A stretch of DNA of 64,000 nt, taken from Cerioporus squamosus. Lineage: Eukaryota; Basidiomycota; Agaricomycetes; Polyporales; Polyporaceae. The translations under genes and the position numbers were made by a program. A model generated the notes under the pieces. It ran no database searches and was not told the DNA's origin. It saw only the letters and a list, made by a program, of their open reading frames with translations. Shown piece by piece: positions 22,481-33,883 of the stretch (position 1 is the first letter of the stretch; the number at the start of each line of letters is the position of its first letter). The stretch is taken from NCBI GenBank assembly GCA_022592435.1, contig JABYQS010000047.1:62001-126000 (forward strand). The letters run 5' to 3'.

Positions 22481-25352
22481 CGTTGGCAGCAGCAATGGCG
22501 TCGTTGTCGGAGGCGATATGCACGAATGACGGAGATTGACGAGACGAACGCTGTGGTCGCAAGGTCAGCACTCACGACGCGCGAATAAAACAAGAAAGGC
22601 AGGCGTAGGTGATTGAACGGACTGACCTTCAACCACAGCACGGCTGACCACGACTTTGAGTCTGTGCAAAGACGGAGAAAGGGGAAGAGAGGATGAGAGG
22701 TTTCGAGTGCCGAAATGGCTGCATCTGCGGGCTATTTAAACAAACGAACGAGGCGACCATGGCCAGCCAAAGCGTTCCAGGAGCACAAAGAGACTTGCGC
22801 GCGTTGCTCTCCCAAGACGTCACCGCACCTGGCGCTCCAGTCGATTGTGGACATGGTGAATGGCAGTGTCGAGTCCAAGCGGTCGCCACGCGTGCCTCAG
22901 GCGCCCCGATGAGCCAAAGCTTGCATCAAGCCGCCCATGCGACCCAGACAGAGAACCCTATTGTCGCTGGTACAAACGGCCCCGCGGCCCAGCAGATTCG
23001 CGTCCGCGAGAATCGGGGTCAGCGAACCCTCGCAACCGTGCCCTGCGTTTGCGCAGGCGAGAGCAAAGCCCCTTCGGAGAAGTGCCCCACTTGCACATTC
23101 TGGGACTAGTTCGCGGCACCCCCGCGCCCGCATTGACTGTACAGCATCGGATTTACTTTGAGGGCACCGGGAAACGGGTACGGCCGGGGGGTTCGGGACG
23201 AGCGGCGTGCCTGAGCTCTGCGACCTCCTTAGCGGGCAGAACCAAGATTCCACCACCGGCAGGCTTACCAGAAATGTCAGACAATTGATAGACTTGCTCA
23301 CTGTGCGATGCTGGATTTGCGTGGGCGGCACCGAGGGGAAAAGTGGTCGGGGTGCCATCAGGCGCCCAGATGTCATGCAGGGTCTCACATGCGCAGCTGT
23401 GGCTTAAGACCCCCCTCAGAACGGCGCTATTGTCCGAGCTGATTGTGCTGCTTGTATGTCATAGATTGTCATGCTGAGTGAAGGGAGAATGCTTACCTGG
23501 TGATAAAGTCGCGCTTTGCTTCAGCCTTCAACTGCTCCGCAAGCTGCCATGGTCTTCAGCGACACCCCAAACCCAGAGGCCGTCGTCCCATATGTCCGTA
23601 CAATAAGCCAGTCTCCTAATTCACTCCCAGCCCGCATATGTGATCCAACAAGGCTCGAGATCATTTGAAGGGCACTGACGTGCGAGAATGTCCCCTGCTG
23701 TCTTGCACTTTCCACCCTACAAGCTACACAGCGCCACACGAGTGAGTGAATGGTTGCCGTTTCATTCACCAGATGCTGCAGATATCCTGTCGGGAGAAGT
23801 ATGCGCCAAGTGAGCGCGAACTCGACTAGCTCACTTACTACGTACCTGTTGCCGACGATTATAAGTTCTGTCTTCTCCCTGCATGGGTATAGCTCGGACG
23901 TTGGACAAACCGCGGTGTGTAGTACGCGTCGATCCAGCCTATATGTCTATGGCCGCGTTATGAAGGCGCAATAGTACGTCTTCGCTCCGTTCGTACTCGC
24001 AGACCGAGTGACAGAGGAGCGCCTGTGCACACTGGATTCAAGCGGCATGAAGTCACAAGGTTAGTCCCGACCATCTCTCGAGAAACGCCGATAACTCACC
24101 TCCTCACGCAATCGTGCCACGGTCTGCCAGTGCCAGGGTGCGGCGTGCCGTCGCGTTTCAACCTTCTCGACGTTCTACCCTCATGAGGAGAGAGCGGCAC
24201 TCCAATGGAGCTTCCCGTATTGAGCGCAGCACACTCTGTACCGACGCGGATATGCTTGAGACTGAAGCTTGGGTACGAGCTACGTCCACTCTCCGTACTT
24301 TCGCTGGGCGCCTCCCGCCGGCGATGCTGCCCAACTGGCATCCTGACGTCGCGTCCTGTGCTGCAGTGTCAGCGACGGCCTGGTGCATGCACGCGTTAGT
24401 GAGATATATCGACACTGAGTTGGTTTACGAAACGTACTTGCTATCAGTGCTTCGGCACAGTGAGATGGAACGGACGCGGCCGGTAGATAACATCCATGAC
24501 GTGGCATGTAGTATTGGCGTGTCAGTGGCAGGCAGCACATAATTCGTACGTTCGGGTATAGCCTTGTCATCAACGGTGCAATAGAGGACGTAGCGCTGCT
24601 GAAGATTATCCCAGCCTACCAGAACTGCGCTTGACCCTACGCTCAGTTTTGTGCTCACTAGCTCAGAAAACTGGAACTTGACATACCCAATGATGTTCCT
24701 ACGCCCAATCGGCAGCGATCCCGAACGCTAAAATTGGCTGAGCATGCAACTGGTGATGTGTAACAGGTCTCGAAAGAGAGGATGGAGACGGTCGGGTCCA
24801 TCGATCGTTTCTGCAGAAGATTTTACAGTGTCCGAGTCGGCTCGCCGGGAGTGTTCGAGGCCGACATCGCATGATGAGGCATGTTCACCCAGCTTCCAGC
24901 AATGCAAGTCCATAGATTTAGACACTACAGATGCTATGACAGCTATAGGCTTCAATGGAAAGTACAAGGACAGGTCGCGAATCTGACGTTACGCGTACAC
25001 TCGGACGGCTTCAGAGTCAGCGGTAGTGTGGCTGTGTTCAAGAATTCGCCTCAATAAGGCAACTGCGACCACCAGTTAGGAATGCGCACCAAACCATTAA
25101 GTCGTTCTCTGCCGACCATCAGTACTCAGTACTTCTCCGACGATGGCAGGGCGTGGCATGTATACAAGAGGCAAGTGCATTACAGAGTACAAAGCGATAT
25201 ACAGATACGACGAGTACTACAAGGTCGTGGCGAGAAGGACGTGAGCAGACGTGACAGCAGAGCAACTAAACGGTAGGAAGAACACAGCGTATAAACATGC
25301 GATAGTACAAGTGGGAAATAACGAGATGTACATGTGGGACAATGATAGGGTA
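22481..25352. other. Upstream region of HMG copy 1 (duplicated part to ~23600) and gene-poor flank
   Basis: From 22481 to about 23600 the sequence matches the region upstream of HMG copy 2 (26762 to about 27880) in blocks, for example the shared 'CGGACTGACCTTCAACCACA' and 'GAGCACAAAGAGACTTG'. From about 23600 to 25352 I see no supported gene, only short unspliced frames. The last part holds the 3' flank of HMG copy 2. Confidence 0.55.
22732..22740 (-). promoter_or_regulatory. TATA-like element upstream of HMG-box copy 1
   Basis: The minus strand reads GTTTAAATAGCCCGCAG about 255 nt upstream of the ATG. The same context occurs in the duplicated unit at 26972-26978 as CCTAAATAGCCCCCAG, where the TATA core is weakened. 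Confidence 0.4.
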
Positions 25353-26761
25353 TCAGAAGGGGTACTGGTATCCACCGTGTTGAGGGTCCTCGAGTCCAGG
25401 TTGAACGTCGTACATGGGGTACTGCGTGTATCCCGAGGCGAATCCCGAGCCGCTGTCATGCACGGCGCCCTGATCCTCCAGCGGAGGAAACCCGAAGTCG
25501 ATCGAGTCATCACCCTGGCCCTCTCCCTCCAGCAGCTCACCCAGGACGGACAAGTCGTGACCTCCGAAGACCACGGCTGGCTGTTGCACATTGAAGGTCG
25601 ACGAGTCATTACAATTGCTCGCCTCGACTCCAAACGCGCCCTGCTGCTGGGTGTTGGCAATGGCAGCCTGGGCGCCGAGTACGGGGAAGGAGGGTTGCCA
25701 CAGCTCGCTGCTCTGATGGGCGACCAACTGCTCGAGCGGCACGTTCTCGAGGTTCGATTGCGCGACGTATTGGGTGTCGTACGAGTATGGAGCAGGCGCG
25801 TATGCCGGGGCAGAGCAGAGCGGATCGATGTGCGGGCGATGCTGCGCCATCTGCGAGGGCATCGGGTAATGGAAGTTGAAGGAGGGCGCCGGGACGGCTG
25901 GAGGGGGAGCGGGTACGTTCTCCACGTTCGGGAAGTAGTGGTTGTCCTGCGAGTATGAAGCAGGCAGGTGGGCCGGGGCAGAGCGGTACGGATCGACGTA
26001 CGGGAGATGCTGCTGAGCCATCTGCGATGGCGTCGGGTGGATGAGATTGAAAGAGGGCCCGGGGAAGGGTGGAGGAGGGGCGGCCCCCACTGGTGGAGGG
26101 TTGGTGTATACGACGTCGGCCGGTCTGTCGACACGTCGAAGTTGTAGTACGGCGCCGCCATCCTGGCGAGGCCGGACGTCGGGGGTGCGCCGAGGGTGAA
26201 GCGGGTGCCAAACGCCGAGGAAGCACGCGAGCTCGAGGCCGAGGTCGACGCAGAGGGACCATATTGGCCGCCCGTACGTCGCCGCTTCGCCGGGCGGCCC
26301 TCCTCAGCTTCTTCCCAACCCATGCCAGCCTCCGGCGCGGCAGCCGTATTGGTGCGGCGTCGTGCCTGCTGCCTCCTCCCGCTCGCCTTGCGAGCCGCTT
26401 CCTGAACCGCAAGAGACATCGTCGGTCGTCCTTCGAGCACAGCCTGCTCGTACGCCGCCTTGTTTGCCCTGTACTTCACCAGCAGCTCCGCGTACATGTC
26501 CCGCCACGGAGTCTGGTCAAACTCAGGCTGGCCCCATATACGCCCAGCGATCTTCGAGTGCTCCGGCTGCCTTCGCTTCTGGTATTCAGGATTCATCCTA
26601 GCCATCAGTCGGTCGAGCTCTGCCACCTTCGCATAGTACAGCGTGCGGAAGCAGATGAACTGATTCGGTGGCGGCCTAGGTTCAAGTACCCATGCAACTG
26701 GGTCGTCCATGGTAGGAATCATTGACGGAGAGGACGAGGAGGAGGCTGCGTATGGGTCCAT
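25353..26761 (-). CDS. HMG-box-like transcription factor, copy 2, with internal repeat and frame break
   Basis: Paralog of the gene at 21173-22480. The ATG at 26761 gives MDPYAASSSSSPSM, then a divergent HMG box: PPPNQFICFRTLYYAK, RRQPEHSKIAGRIWGQ, YAELLVKYRANKAAYEQ. A shared nuclear-like basic segment follows, AKRRRTGGQYGPSAS. The first frame runs to about 26110; the real C-terminal part lies in another frame from about 26110 to TGA at 25353-25355, containing NLENVPLEQLVAHQSSELW (compare WENIPLERMVAEETEKIW in copy 1) and ending HGGYQYPF (copy 1: QYPC). The frame change is either a 1-nt indel or a 113-nt intron 26022-26134 (GTGTCG…CGCAG) that would keep the frame. The C-terminal part has two tandem copies of a ~57-residue unit. 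Confidence 0.72.
25737..26081 (-). repeat. Tandem ~57-codon internal duplication in HMG copy 2
   Basis: Unit A (26081-25911) and unit B (25910-25737) both read Pro-rich start, GPSFN / APSFN, PTPSQMAQ / PMPSQMAQ, YVDPYRSAPA / HIDPLCSAPA, SYSQD / PYSYD and NVENVP / NLENVP in order. Copy 1 of the gene has a single ENIP segment, so the duplication happened in copy 2. Confidence 0.75.
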
Positions 26762-27880
26762 CGTGAAGGTGGTGGCGAGTCGAGTTGCGGGTGTGGTGGA
26801 GATTGACTACTTGACGGATGCTGTCGTGGTCGCAAAGTCAGCATCCGCGTAGAGGTAGGCATAGGTGAACGAACGGACTGACCTTCAACCACAGCACGGC
26901 CTTGAGACTTCGGAAGAGTGGGAGAGGAGGAGGAAGGAGCTGTTGAGTGCCGAAGCAGCTGCATCTGGGGGCTATTTAGGCAGGTAAATGAGGAGAGCAC
27001 GGCGAGCCAAAGCGGTCGGGCGAGCACAAAGAGACTTGTTGCGTTTCGCTCGCCCAAAACGTCCCCCGCCTGGTGCTCCTTCCAATTGTGGACATGGCTA
27101 AGAGGCTCGAGTCCAAGCGACCCGGGGGGTTGCCACTTGGTCACGGTGCCTAGCGCGTACGTACGCGCTCCGACGAGCCAAAGCGGGCACCAAGCCGCTG
27201 GTGCGAACCGGGGCAGCGGGGGTCCATTGTTAGCCTCGCGGCCTAGTAAAATCGCGGTCGCCTCGATCGGGGGCCTGGGACTCCCTCGAATACTGTGCCC
27301 TGCTTTGACCCCAGGGAGAGCAGGGCCCAATCGGCGGAGTGCATGACACCCCGCGTGTGCGCTTGTGTGCAGAATAGTCCGCCGCTACTCCGCGCCCGCT
27401 TTGGCCGAAGTGAAACCAGCGGCCGTGAGGGGTCGGGGAACGGGTACAGCCTGGGGGTTGAGGCGAGGGGAGCGACGTGCCTGGCTTCGACTAGGACATT
27501 GACCTTAGCGGCCAGATCCAGATATCAACTACCGAAACTCCTGCGTAAGAAGTGGGACAATTGATAGACTCGCTCGCTGTGCTGGGCGGGATTTACGTAT
27601 GCGGTGCCGAGGGGTCAAAGTGGATGGAGTGCTGTAAGCGCCCAGCTGTCGTTCAGGGGTCTCACATGCGCAGCTTCCACAAGACTGTTCTTCTGTTCAG
27701 CAGCGCTTTATTGTCCAAGCTGATTGTGCTGCATATATGTCATAGACTGGTACGCTTTCAGGGCTGCGAAGGCTTACCCTGGTTTGAAGTCGCGCTTTCA
27801 CCTTCGGGATCGGCCCTGTAGTGCACCAGTGATTGTATCCCCTTCGACGTCAGCAACACCCAGGCCGTCCCTCGATTTCC
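26762..27880. repeat. Duplicated upstream block of HMG copy 2
   Basis: It aligns by eye to 22481-23600. Shared blocks in the same order include CTTCAACCACAGCACGGC (22627 / 26883), GGGCTATTTA (22729 / 26969), GAGCACAAAGAGACTTG (22780 / 27015), AATTGTGGACATGG or its match (22850 / 27083) and AGCTGATTGTGCTGC (23439 / 27718). Together with the genes this gives direct repeats offset by about 4.2-4.3 kb. Confidence 0.7.
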
Positions 27881-27977
27881 AGCGCGTCGACGAAGTATGT
27901 CTTCACGCCCGGGTTCACCTTGGAGCGGCGCTTGTGGTCACTCGAGGATCTGGATGTTGTCCTGGTTTATCTCGCCC

Positions 27978-28319
27978 TCAGTTCCCTTGCCTTCGCAACA
28001 CACGCCAGTACCTACAGATTTCACTACGCCCGACAAGAGCACGGCCGTCGTCTCGAACATCATCACACTTGTGTGTTTGCACCTGAACCACAGTCGGGAG
28101 GAGTGTCAGCACGAGGTCTCGAGGTGAGCAAGACGACCACAAGCTCAAGCTCACCAACTTGTCCCGCAGAATCTTTCCGCCCATCTCACCAACCGACTCC
28201 CGTATCAACGCAGCAGCTTTCATCTCTGTCGAGCCACGGCATGCAGCACGCAGCGCGCGCAGACCGACGAATGTAGGCTCCGAGCCGGTCTTGCGGAGGC
28301 TTGTGGTCGACCGTCGCAT
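27978..28319 (-). CDS. Candidate small gene or gene remnant, unrecognised
   Basis: The ATG at 28319 opens a 55-codon exon (MRRSTTSLRKTGSEPTFVG … MGGKILRDKL) that ends exactly at a GTGAGC donor. After an in-frame 72-nt stretch ending TGGTTCAG, it continues VQTHKCDDVRDDGRALVG to a TGA at 27978. A further open piece, HKRRSKVNPGVKTYFVDAL, lies downstream near 27870-27950 in another frame, so this may be the 5' part of a longer gene now broken. The region just before HMG copy 1 (about 23540-23620, -) looks related. No function is suggested. Confidence 0.35.
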   Translation of the reverse strand: MRRSTTSLRKTGSEPTFVGLRALRAACRGSTEMKAAALIRESVGEMGGKILRDKLVSLSLWSSCSPRDLVLTLLPTVVQVQTHKCDDVRDDGRALVGRSEICRYWRVLRRQGN

Positions 28320-29182
28320 TGTGGAAGCCCTATCGGAGGTACGTCTCCGTCCCGTTCTACCGCGGCACTCCTCCTCCTCCCGTCGTGTTTCTACCAGCCG
28401 GGACACGCGTGAGCGCGTGGCTTTCTCTGTCCTAGCTTCAGCTAGAGATTGGATGATGCGAGCATTTTGGGAGATGGCGCACCCTCAGAGCAAGCGACGG
28501 AATTCCTTCCCCGCTAGTGAGCTCGCAGCTTCCTAGAGGGGATGCGTAGAGACACGATGGCATACTCGAGACTGGTTCCCGGATCGTGATGCACGCCATG
28601 AGCATCACTGGCCCTCTGTTCGGGCAATCGATACGCGGTCCCAGAATGCTGCTTACAACGATCCAGGTTCTGGCACAGAGCAATTAGTACGGCGTTGGGG
28701 TTACTGGCTTTGCACCAACAAGGTTTCAATACGCGCCTCGCAGTAAGTAGCTCACGTAACGCTTGTACTCTCCGCGATTGACAGAACGTTCGCACAAGGA
28801 AAGCGCACCCTGACAGGTTCGCGTTCGTGGCGGGAAGCCCCCGGGGCACGTCGCTGATCTTGGCGAACAGCAGAAGGAGACGGTCTTGGTACCGAGCTGC
28901 ATTTCAAGACATTGCGGAGGAGGGTATCCGCGAGCAGCGGGGGTCGGGCGCGATACTCTTCCATTGGTTCGCTGACTGCGGGAGCGGGCGATGATGGCTT
29001 GACGGTGCGTAGGCTAGTGACATACCTTCCGACAACCTTACCAATGACAAACTCCGCAGATCTTCGCGTGATCGCACTCGGCTCGCGTGGCACGACGATA
29101 GAGGGCAAGCTTGAGCTGGATAGGTATACAAGATACACACTGCGTGATACAGATCGATTCATCTTCTTCAGCCCCACAGTCT
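28320..29182. other. Intergenic, no supported gene
   Basis: Short frames on both strands without motifs. The right end carries the 3' flank of the YCII gene. Confidence 0.5.
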
Positions 29183-29607
29183 TCAGAGTGGCTTGGCGGT
29201 CACCCATGGGGTAATGACAGTCTTCTCCTTGTCCCACTACCGAGGACGTCAGGCGCACAGAAGATCGCAGCGCAGCACAGGAGCACGCACCACATTCCCC
29301 GTCCAATACACGTCCGACTCGATCATGGCCTTCACATCCGCATACGTGTTGGCCTCGAAGATCATCAAGGAGCCCGCCATCTTCTTCTGCGCATCCGGGG
29401 TGTCCAACGCCTCCTTCGGCGACAGCATCGCCCCTCCAATCTCTGCACGTCCCTGTGAGTACCATGCTTGCACACAATGCGAAGGAACTACACACTTATC
29501 GCCGGATTCTTCGCAGCGTTGGCCAGGTGTGTCTCCCGGACGGCGAGACGGCGGTTGATGGCGTCCTCATCGGTGTAGTCGGGAGCGTAGACAGCGAAGT
29601 AAGGCAT
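29183..29607 (-). CDS. YCII-domain (YciI-like, dimeric alpha+beta barrel) protein, copy A
   Basis: Three exons. The ATG at 29607 gives MPYFAVYAPDYTDEDAINRR, then LAVRETHLANAAKNPAIS. After an intron (GTGTAG…CTCACAG) the next exon reads GRAEIGGAMLSPKEALDTPD and SLMIFEANTYADVKAMIESD, and after a third join (…GGTAG) WDKEKTVITPWVTAKPL and TGA at 29183-29185. The YciI fold is shown by the N-terminal YAPD…R…HL histidine segment and the D-x-V-W..V core; the family includes small enzymes and ligand binders of mostly unknown substrate. No targeting peptide, unlike copy B at 52147. Confidence 0.8.
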
Positions 29608-30263
29608 CCTCAACGCGCTCGTCTGGGAAGAAAAGGAGAGGCTCTCATTCCGAGTCCGCCTTCGATCTTATACAAGTCGCAGAGTAATTCTTGCAAAGAT
29701 TCAGCGGGCGAGGATGACCAGCTGGTGCAGATAAGATAGACGCCATCACCCGCGGGCCGGCTCCCGCTGCCGTTCAGGGTCGTTCCTTCAGAATCAGAGG
29801 TTTGCTGGCGATGTCGACAAGGTTGGCCTGAGCCAGGTAACCGCCATGTGGTTAAACAGAGTTGACTCCTCTCGTTCAATAGTCTACACATCCTTCCTGA
29901 GCTCGTAAGTACTGACTCCGCACTCTGAACGTGCTCTTCAAGTGGAACGGGTCATCTGCCAGTGCATAAGGGGGTTGAGTAATCTGGCAGTGGTAAGCCT
30001 CACTCCTTGCCTCACTCTGCTGTAGGTCAATTGACGCGCTTTGTCGTCAGGAGACATGGATGTCCAGCGTACGTTGAGCGGAAGGCCCATACCAAAAGTG
30101 ATCCAAGCGCTACACGGGTCCCAGGCGCCAATTGCACCTTGCCCTCTTACCATGACCATCGCGGTCTGACATAACAGCATACCATACTCCCGACCCGTAA
30201 GTACGTTTCTGAGTTGAGCAAGATGCCAGTCCATGAGGCTTAGCGCGTGTTCACCAGGTAATT
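29608..30263. other. Divergent intergenic region, YCII / DNA polymerase X
   Basis: About 655 nt between divergent starts. No gene supported; it should hold the promoters of both neighbours. Confidence 0.45.
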
Positions 30264-32587
30264 ATGCCATTCAAACGACCTGCTCCGGTTCCGCACCAAG
30301 GTTCGCAATCCGGCGAGTCCTCAACATCGAGACCGCCTCCAGCGAAGCAGCACCGCTCTTCGATCGACAAAGCGCTTCCGGAGGTCACCGTCTACATTGT
30401 ACAGGCGAAACTGGACGTCGCCACCATCGCGGAACTCTTCGGACTGGCTGAACGCCATACCAAGGGCGTCTGCAGGAACGCCATGGACGCAGACGTCATC
30501 ATCACCGCCATAGGCATGCGTCGCCGTCTCGAGAGGCATATCCCTTGGCACATTGCAGTACGCTCGTGCTACCGCTACGCCCGCACCGTCCGCTGACTTC
30601 TTCTCCAGGAAACTAAAGCAGTGCTGACTCCCGCGTGGCTCCGCGACTCCGTCAACGAGGGCACGGCGCTTCCATGCGACGACTACGTCGCGATCCAGGA
30701 GCTGCACGAGACGACGATCGAGCACTGTCCGGACTGCAACTGCAAGCCGTGCGCGTGCTCTGACGGTGACTCGAATGCCGTCACCCCGCGCGTCGACACC
30801 AAGCAGCTGCCGTCCCCACCCTCAGTCTCCATCCACGTCTGTCAAGCACAGAGCAGCACCCACCAGCTCACAGAAGCCTGCTCTGCCAGCGCCAGTTCCC
30901 GTTCCGGAGAACTTGCTCCCGCCGGACCCTCCGATCCCGACAAATCTGGAGAAGCTTGACTACATGTCGCGGTATGCCTGCCAGAGGGCGTCCCCGCTCG
31001 TCTGTCCAAACCAGGTGCTCGTGCGGGAACTGGACATCATCCGGCGTAGCCGAGCTCTGGAGGGCGAGGAGCGTAGTGCGCTGAGCTACGAGAGAGCTGC
31101 CTCTGTCCTCAAGGGTGCGCATTCTAGCCCGAGAGCTCAAAAGCCCGTACTCACTGTACGGCATGTGCAGCTTACCCGCACGAGATACGTTCGCTCAAGC
31201 AGGTCCAGAAGCTTCCCTTCATCGGAGTCAAGATCTCGGGCTTGGTGAGTCTCAACCAGCTTCCTCCATACTCTACAATTTGTGCTTATGACCCTGCACA
31301 CAGGTCGAAGAGTTCCTCGATACCGGAAAGATTACGGAAGCCGGTGCGTTGCCTTCTTCCCTCAAGTCTATGATCTACACTCATCTATCCGTGGTGCACA
31401 GAAACGATCAAATCTTCGGAGCGCTTCCAAACCCTGACCCTCTTCAGCTCGATCTACGGCATCGGGCCCTCAACCGCCATTCGTCTCTACAACCTCGGGC
31501 TGCGCAGCCTGAAAGACCTCGAGGTGTACTACGGCGTCGAGCCGGAGGACATGGCACAGCAGTCGCAGATCGTTGAGGTCGACGTAGAAGCCGCGCAAAC
31601 CTGCATGGCAGCGCGGGCAGCATATGGGTGACGAGGGATTGGGCGACAGCTGGATCAGGGTTGCCCTGGGGCTCAGGGAAGACTTGGCGAAGAAGTGCGT
31701 TCGCAGCTGCTCCCCCGCGCATAGAGCTGATGTTCGTGTCAGGATACCTCGCGCGGAGGTGGAGGAGATAGGACGGGTCGTCATGCGCCAGCTCGAGGAG
31801 CTTGAACCTGGTTGCGTGTCCACGATCGTCGGCGGGTACGTGTCGCGTCGCAGGTTCTTGCGTCGTCGGATGAGCGCTCACGGCCACCGTTCAGCTATCG
31901 GAGAGGCAAAGCGGAGAGCAACGACGTCGACATCGTGTTCACCCACCCGGACCCGTCCAAGGTGAAGGGCCTCTGCAAGCGCTTCGTCCACACGCTGCAC
32001 GACCGCGGCATGGTCACGCACGTCATGCGTACGTCCGAGTCGTGTCCCTTTCCGCCTGCCTCGCCTTGATAACCGGGATCTGGCAGACCTTTCGGGATTC
32101 CACGGCCACAACGCGCTGCGCACGCACCACTGGGACTCGCTCGAGAAGGCGCTGACGGTGTTTATCATGCCGCCGTCGTCGCCGTTCCACACCGGCACCC
32201 GCAGGAGGCTGGATCTGATCTTCGCTGCTCCGGATGTGTACTGGACTGCGGTGATTGGGTGGTAAGTTCTTTCTGCGTCCTGAGCAGTGTCGGAAGACAA
32301 GGGCTCACGGATCACCGTGGCGGACAGGACGGGATCGATCATGTTCCAGCGCGACATCCGGCAGTGGGCGAAGGATAAGCTCGGGATGAAGTTCGACAGC
32401 TCTGGGATGTGAGTGTTCGCTTCGCATTCTCGTCCACTGTCGAACCTTGTTGGCCACATGCTCACGTTCCCTGCGTAGAACACGACGATACGACTCGAAA
32501 GAGTTCTTCCCGAAGACAGAGAAGGAGGTGTTCGATCTCTTTGGGCTCGAGTGGGTCGACCCGACGTGGCGGAACGCGGACTTGTAG
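30264..32587 (+). CDS. Family X DNA polymerase (POL4 / Pol lambda-beta type) with BRCT domain
   Basis: Gap-filling polymerase for base-excision repair and end joining, nuclear. The ATG at 30264 starts MPFKRPAPVP. Residues about 35-125 resemble a BRCT domain (VTVYIVQAKLD, VIITAIGMRRRLERHIPWHIA, TPAWLRDSVNEGTALP). After a linker comes the 8-kDa domain (ENLLPPDPPIPTNLEKLDY, KLPFIGVKISGLVEEFLDTG), the helix-hairpin-helix LFSSIYGIGPSTAIRLYNLG, and the palm: IVGGYRRGKAESNDVDIVF supplies the Asp-x-Asp pair and RRRLDLIFAAP the third Asp. The thumb ends TEKEVFDLFGLEWVDPTW and TAG at 32585-32587. Several short introns; one near 31570-31620 is only about 43-49 nt. All three catalytic Asp are present, so it should be active. 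Confidence 0.9.
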
Positions 32588-33883
32588 CGTTAGTATCGAC
32601 GGAGGACTGGTGTGTACACGGGGTGTGTATTTTTGGACTATTGTAGCTTCTATCTCCTCTGTATGTGTTCTGTATGTGTAGAGCACGTTCGTGTACGAGT
32701 ACGATGGATGTGCGAGTGTTGGCTGACTTGTTGTATGGGAGTACGGACTTGGAAGGTGACGAGGTACGCACGCTCAGCGTCGTATGGAAGGGAACGTGCA
32801 GCAGGTGCGTGTCCTCACACTTCGTGCGTTCTTCTACTCAGTACACTCCCCCAGACCCACGGTGATCTTCGCAATAATCCCTCTTCACCGTTGACAGCTG
32901 CTTCACGGTCCGCTGACCCTATCTTTGCTGCAGCGCACGGCGACGTGCTATAAGTAACGTTCCCTTTGCGTCAGGTCCTCCCCAATGGACTCCGAGTCTC
33001 CCTCCTCTTCGTCGAGGTTGGGCGGAGGTACCCCAGAAACAAGATGACTGACGACTGGTGCGTCCCCCCTCCGCTACTTTTACTCATGGGAACGGAAAGG
33101 GTGCTGACTACGTCCCAGTTGTGACCTGCTCGACGTAGCATGAAGTGCTGCGGGTAGCCGTGGTCCGCGCAAGTGTTCTTCTGCGCGACCGCGGTGAGGG
33201 GCATCCGGGCGACCGGGTGTGTGAACCATAAGGGCGGACAGGGATCTTTACAGTAGGACACGACGGTCCGTCGTCATCTCGTGGACATCCACAATGTGAG
33301 TAGTTCGACACATTGTGAGTGTAGCGGTACGGAGCTTGAAAGCGTGTGCAGTGATGCCGTGCCACGGCTTCCTTACCAATTTTTTGGCATTCGAGCGATT
33401 TCGCTTGGTGTTGCTGGCAGCAACGGTTGCTGGTACCAGGTACGTGGTCAGCTGTGACACCATAGAATACGCTCTGACTGAGATATCATTTGGGTTTGAA
33501 GGACGCAGATATCTGCCTCAGGGTGTTGCAGCTGAGGGGCCGTCGAGATTCTCCACCATCGCAAGTGCGATCGTCGTGATTTTCGGCCGCGCCTCGTAGT
33601 TCTACATCGTCGTTGACCTCCAGGCTGGAGACATCTTCGTTGTACGCTACCTACTCCTATAGCATTCTCATAGACGCACTTGTGTTGTACGCTACCGCCT
33701 TGTATAGCATACTCGACGCGATCGCGTCTCGTGCATAGTGCAGGAGGATGATATTGCGCACGAGTTCCTCGATTCACTTGTATGTCCTTGGCACCGCCGT
33801 ATAAGTAGTCATCTACGAAGTCCTGAGTCGGTCGTCAATAATCAGTAAAAATGCCCCAGAAGAAGAGTGCATACATACCTGCG
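32588..33883. other. Convergent intergenic region, no supported gene
   Basis: Lies between the convergent polymerase X and DUF6534-like genes. The frames have no motif. It contains an imperfect ~45-nt direct repeat at 33639-33720. Confidence 0.5.
33639..33720. repeat. Imperfect direct repeat, two ~40-nt units
   Basis: GTTGTACGCTACC starts at 33639 and again at 33684, each followed by a TATAGCAT-type block (TATAGCATTCTCATAGACG, TATAGCATACTCGACG). Confidence 0.6.

Noticed and set aside
25217..26100. Continuation of the first frame of HMG copy 2 to a stop at 25217
   Set aside because: After about 26110 this frame becomes an Arg/Thr-rich shadow, while another frame holds the conserved C-terminus shared with copy 1.
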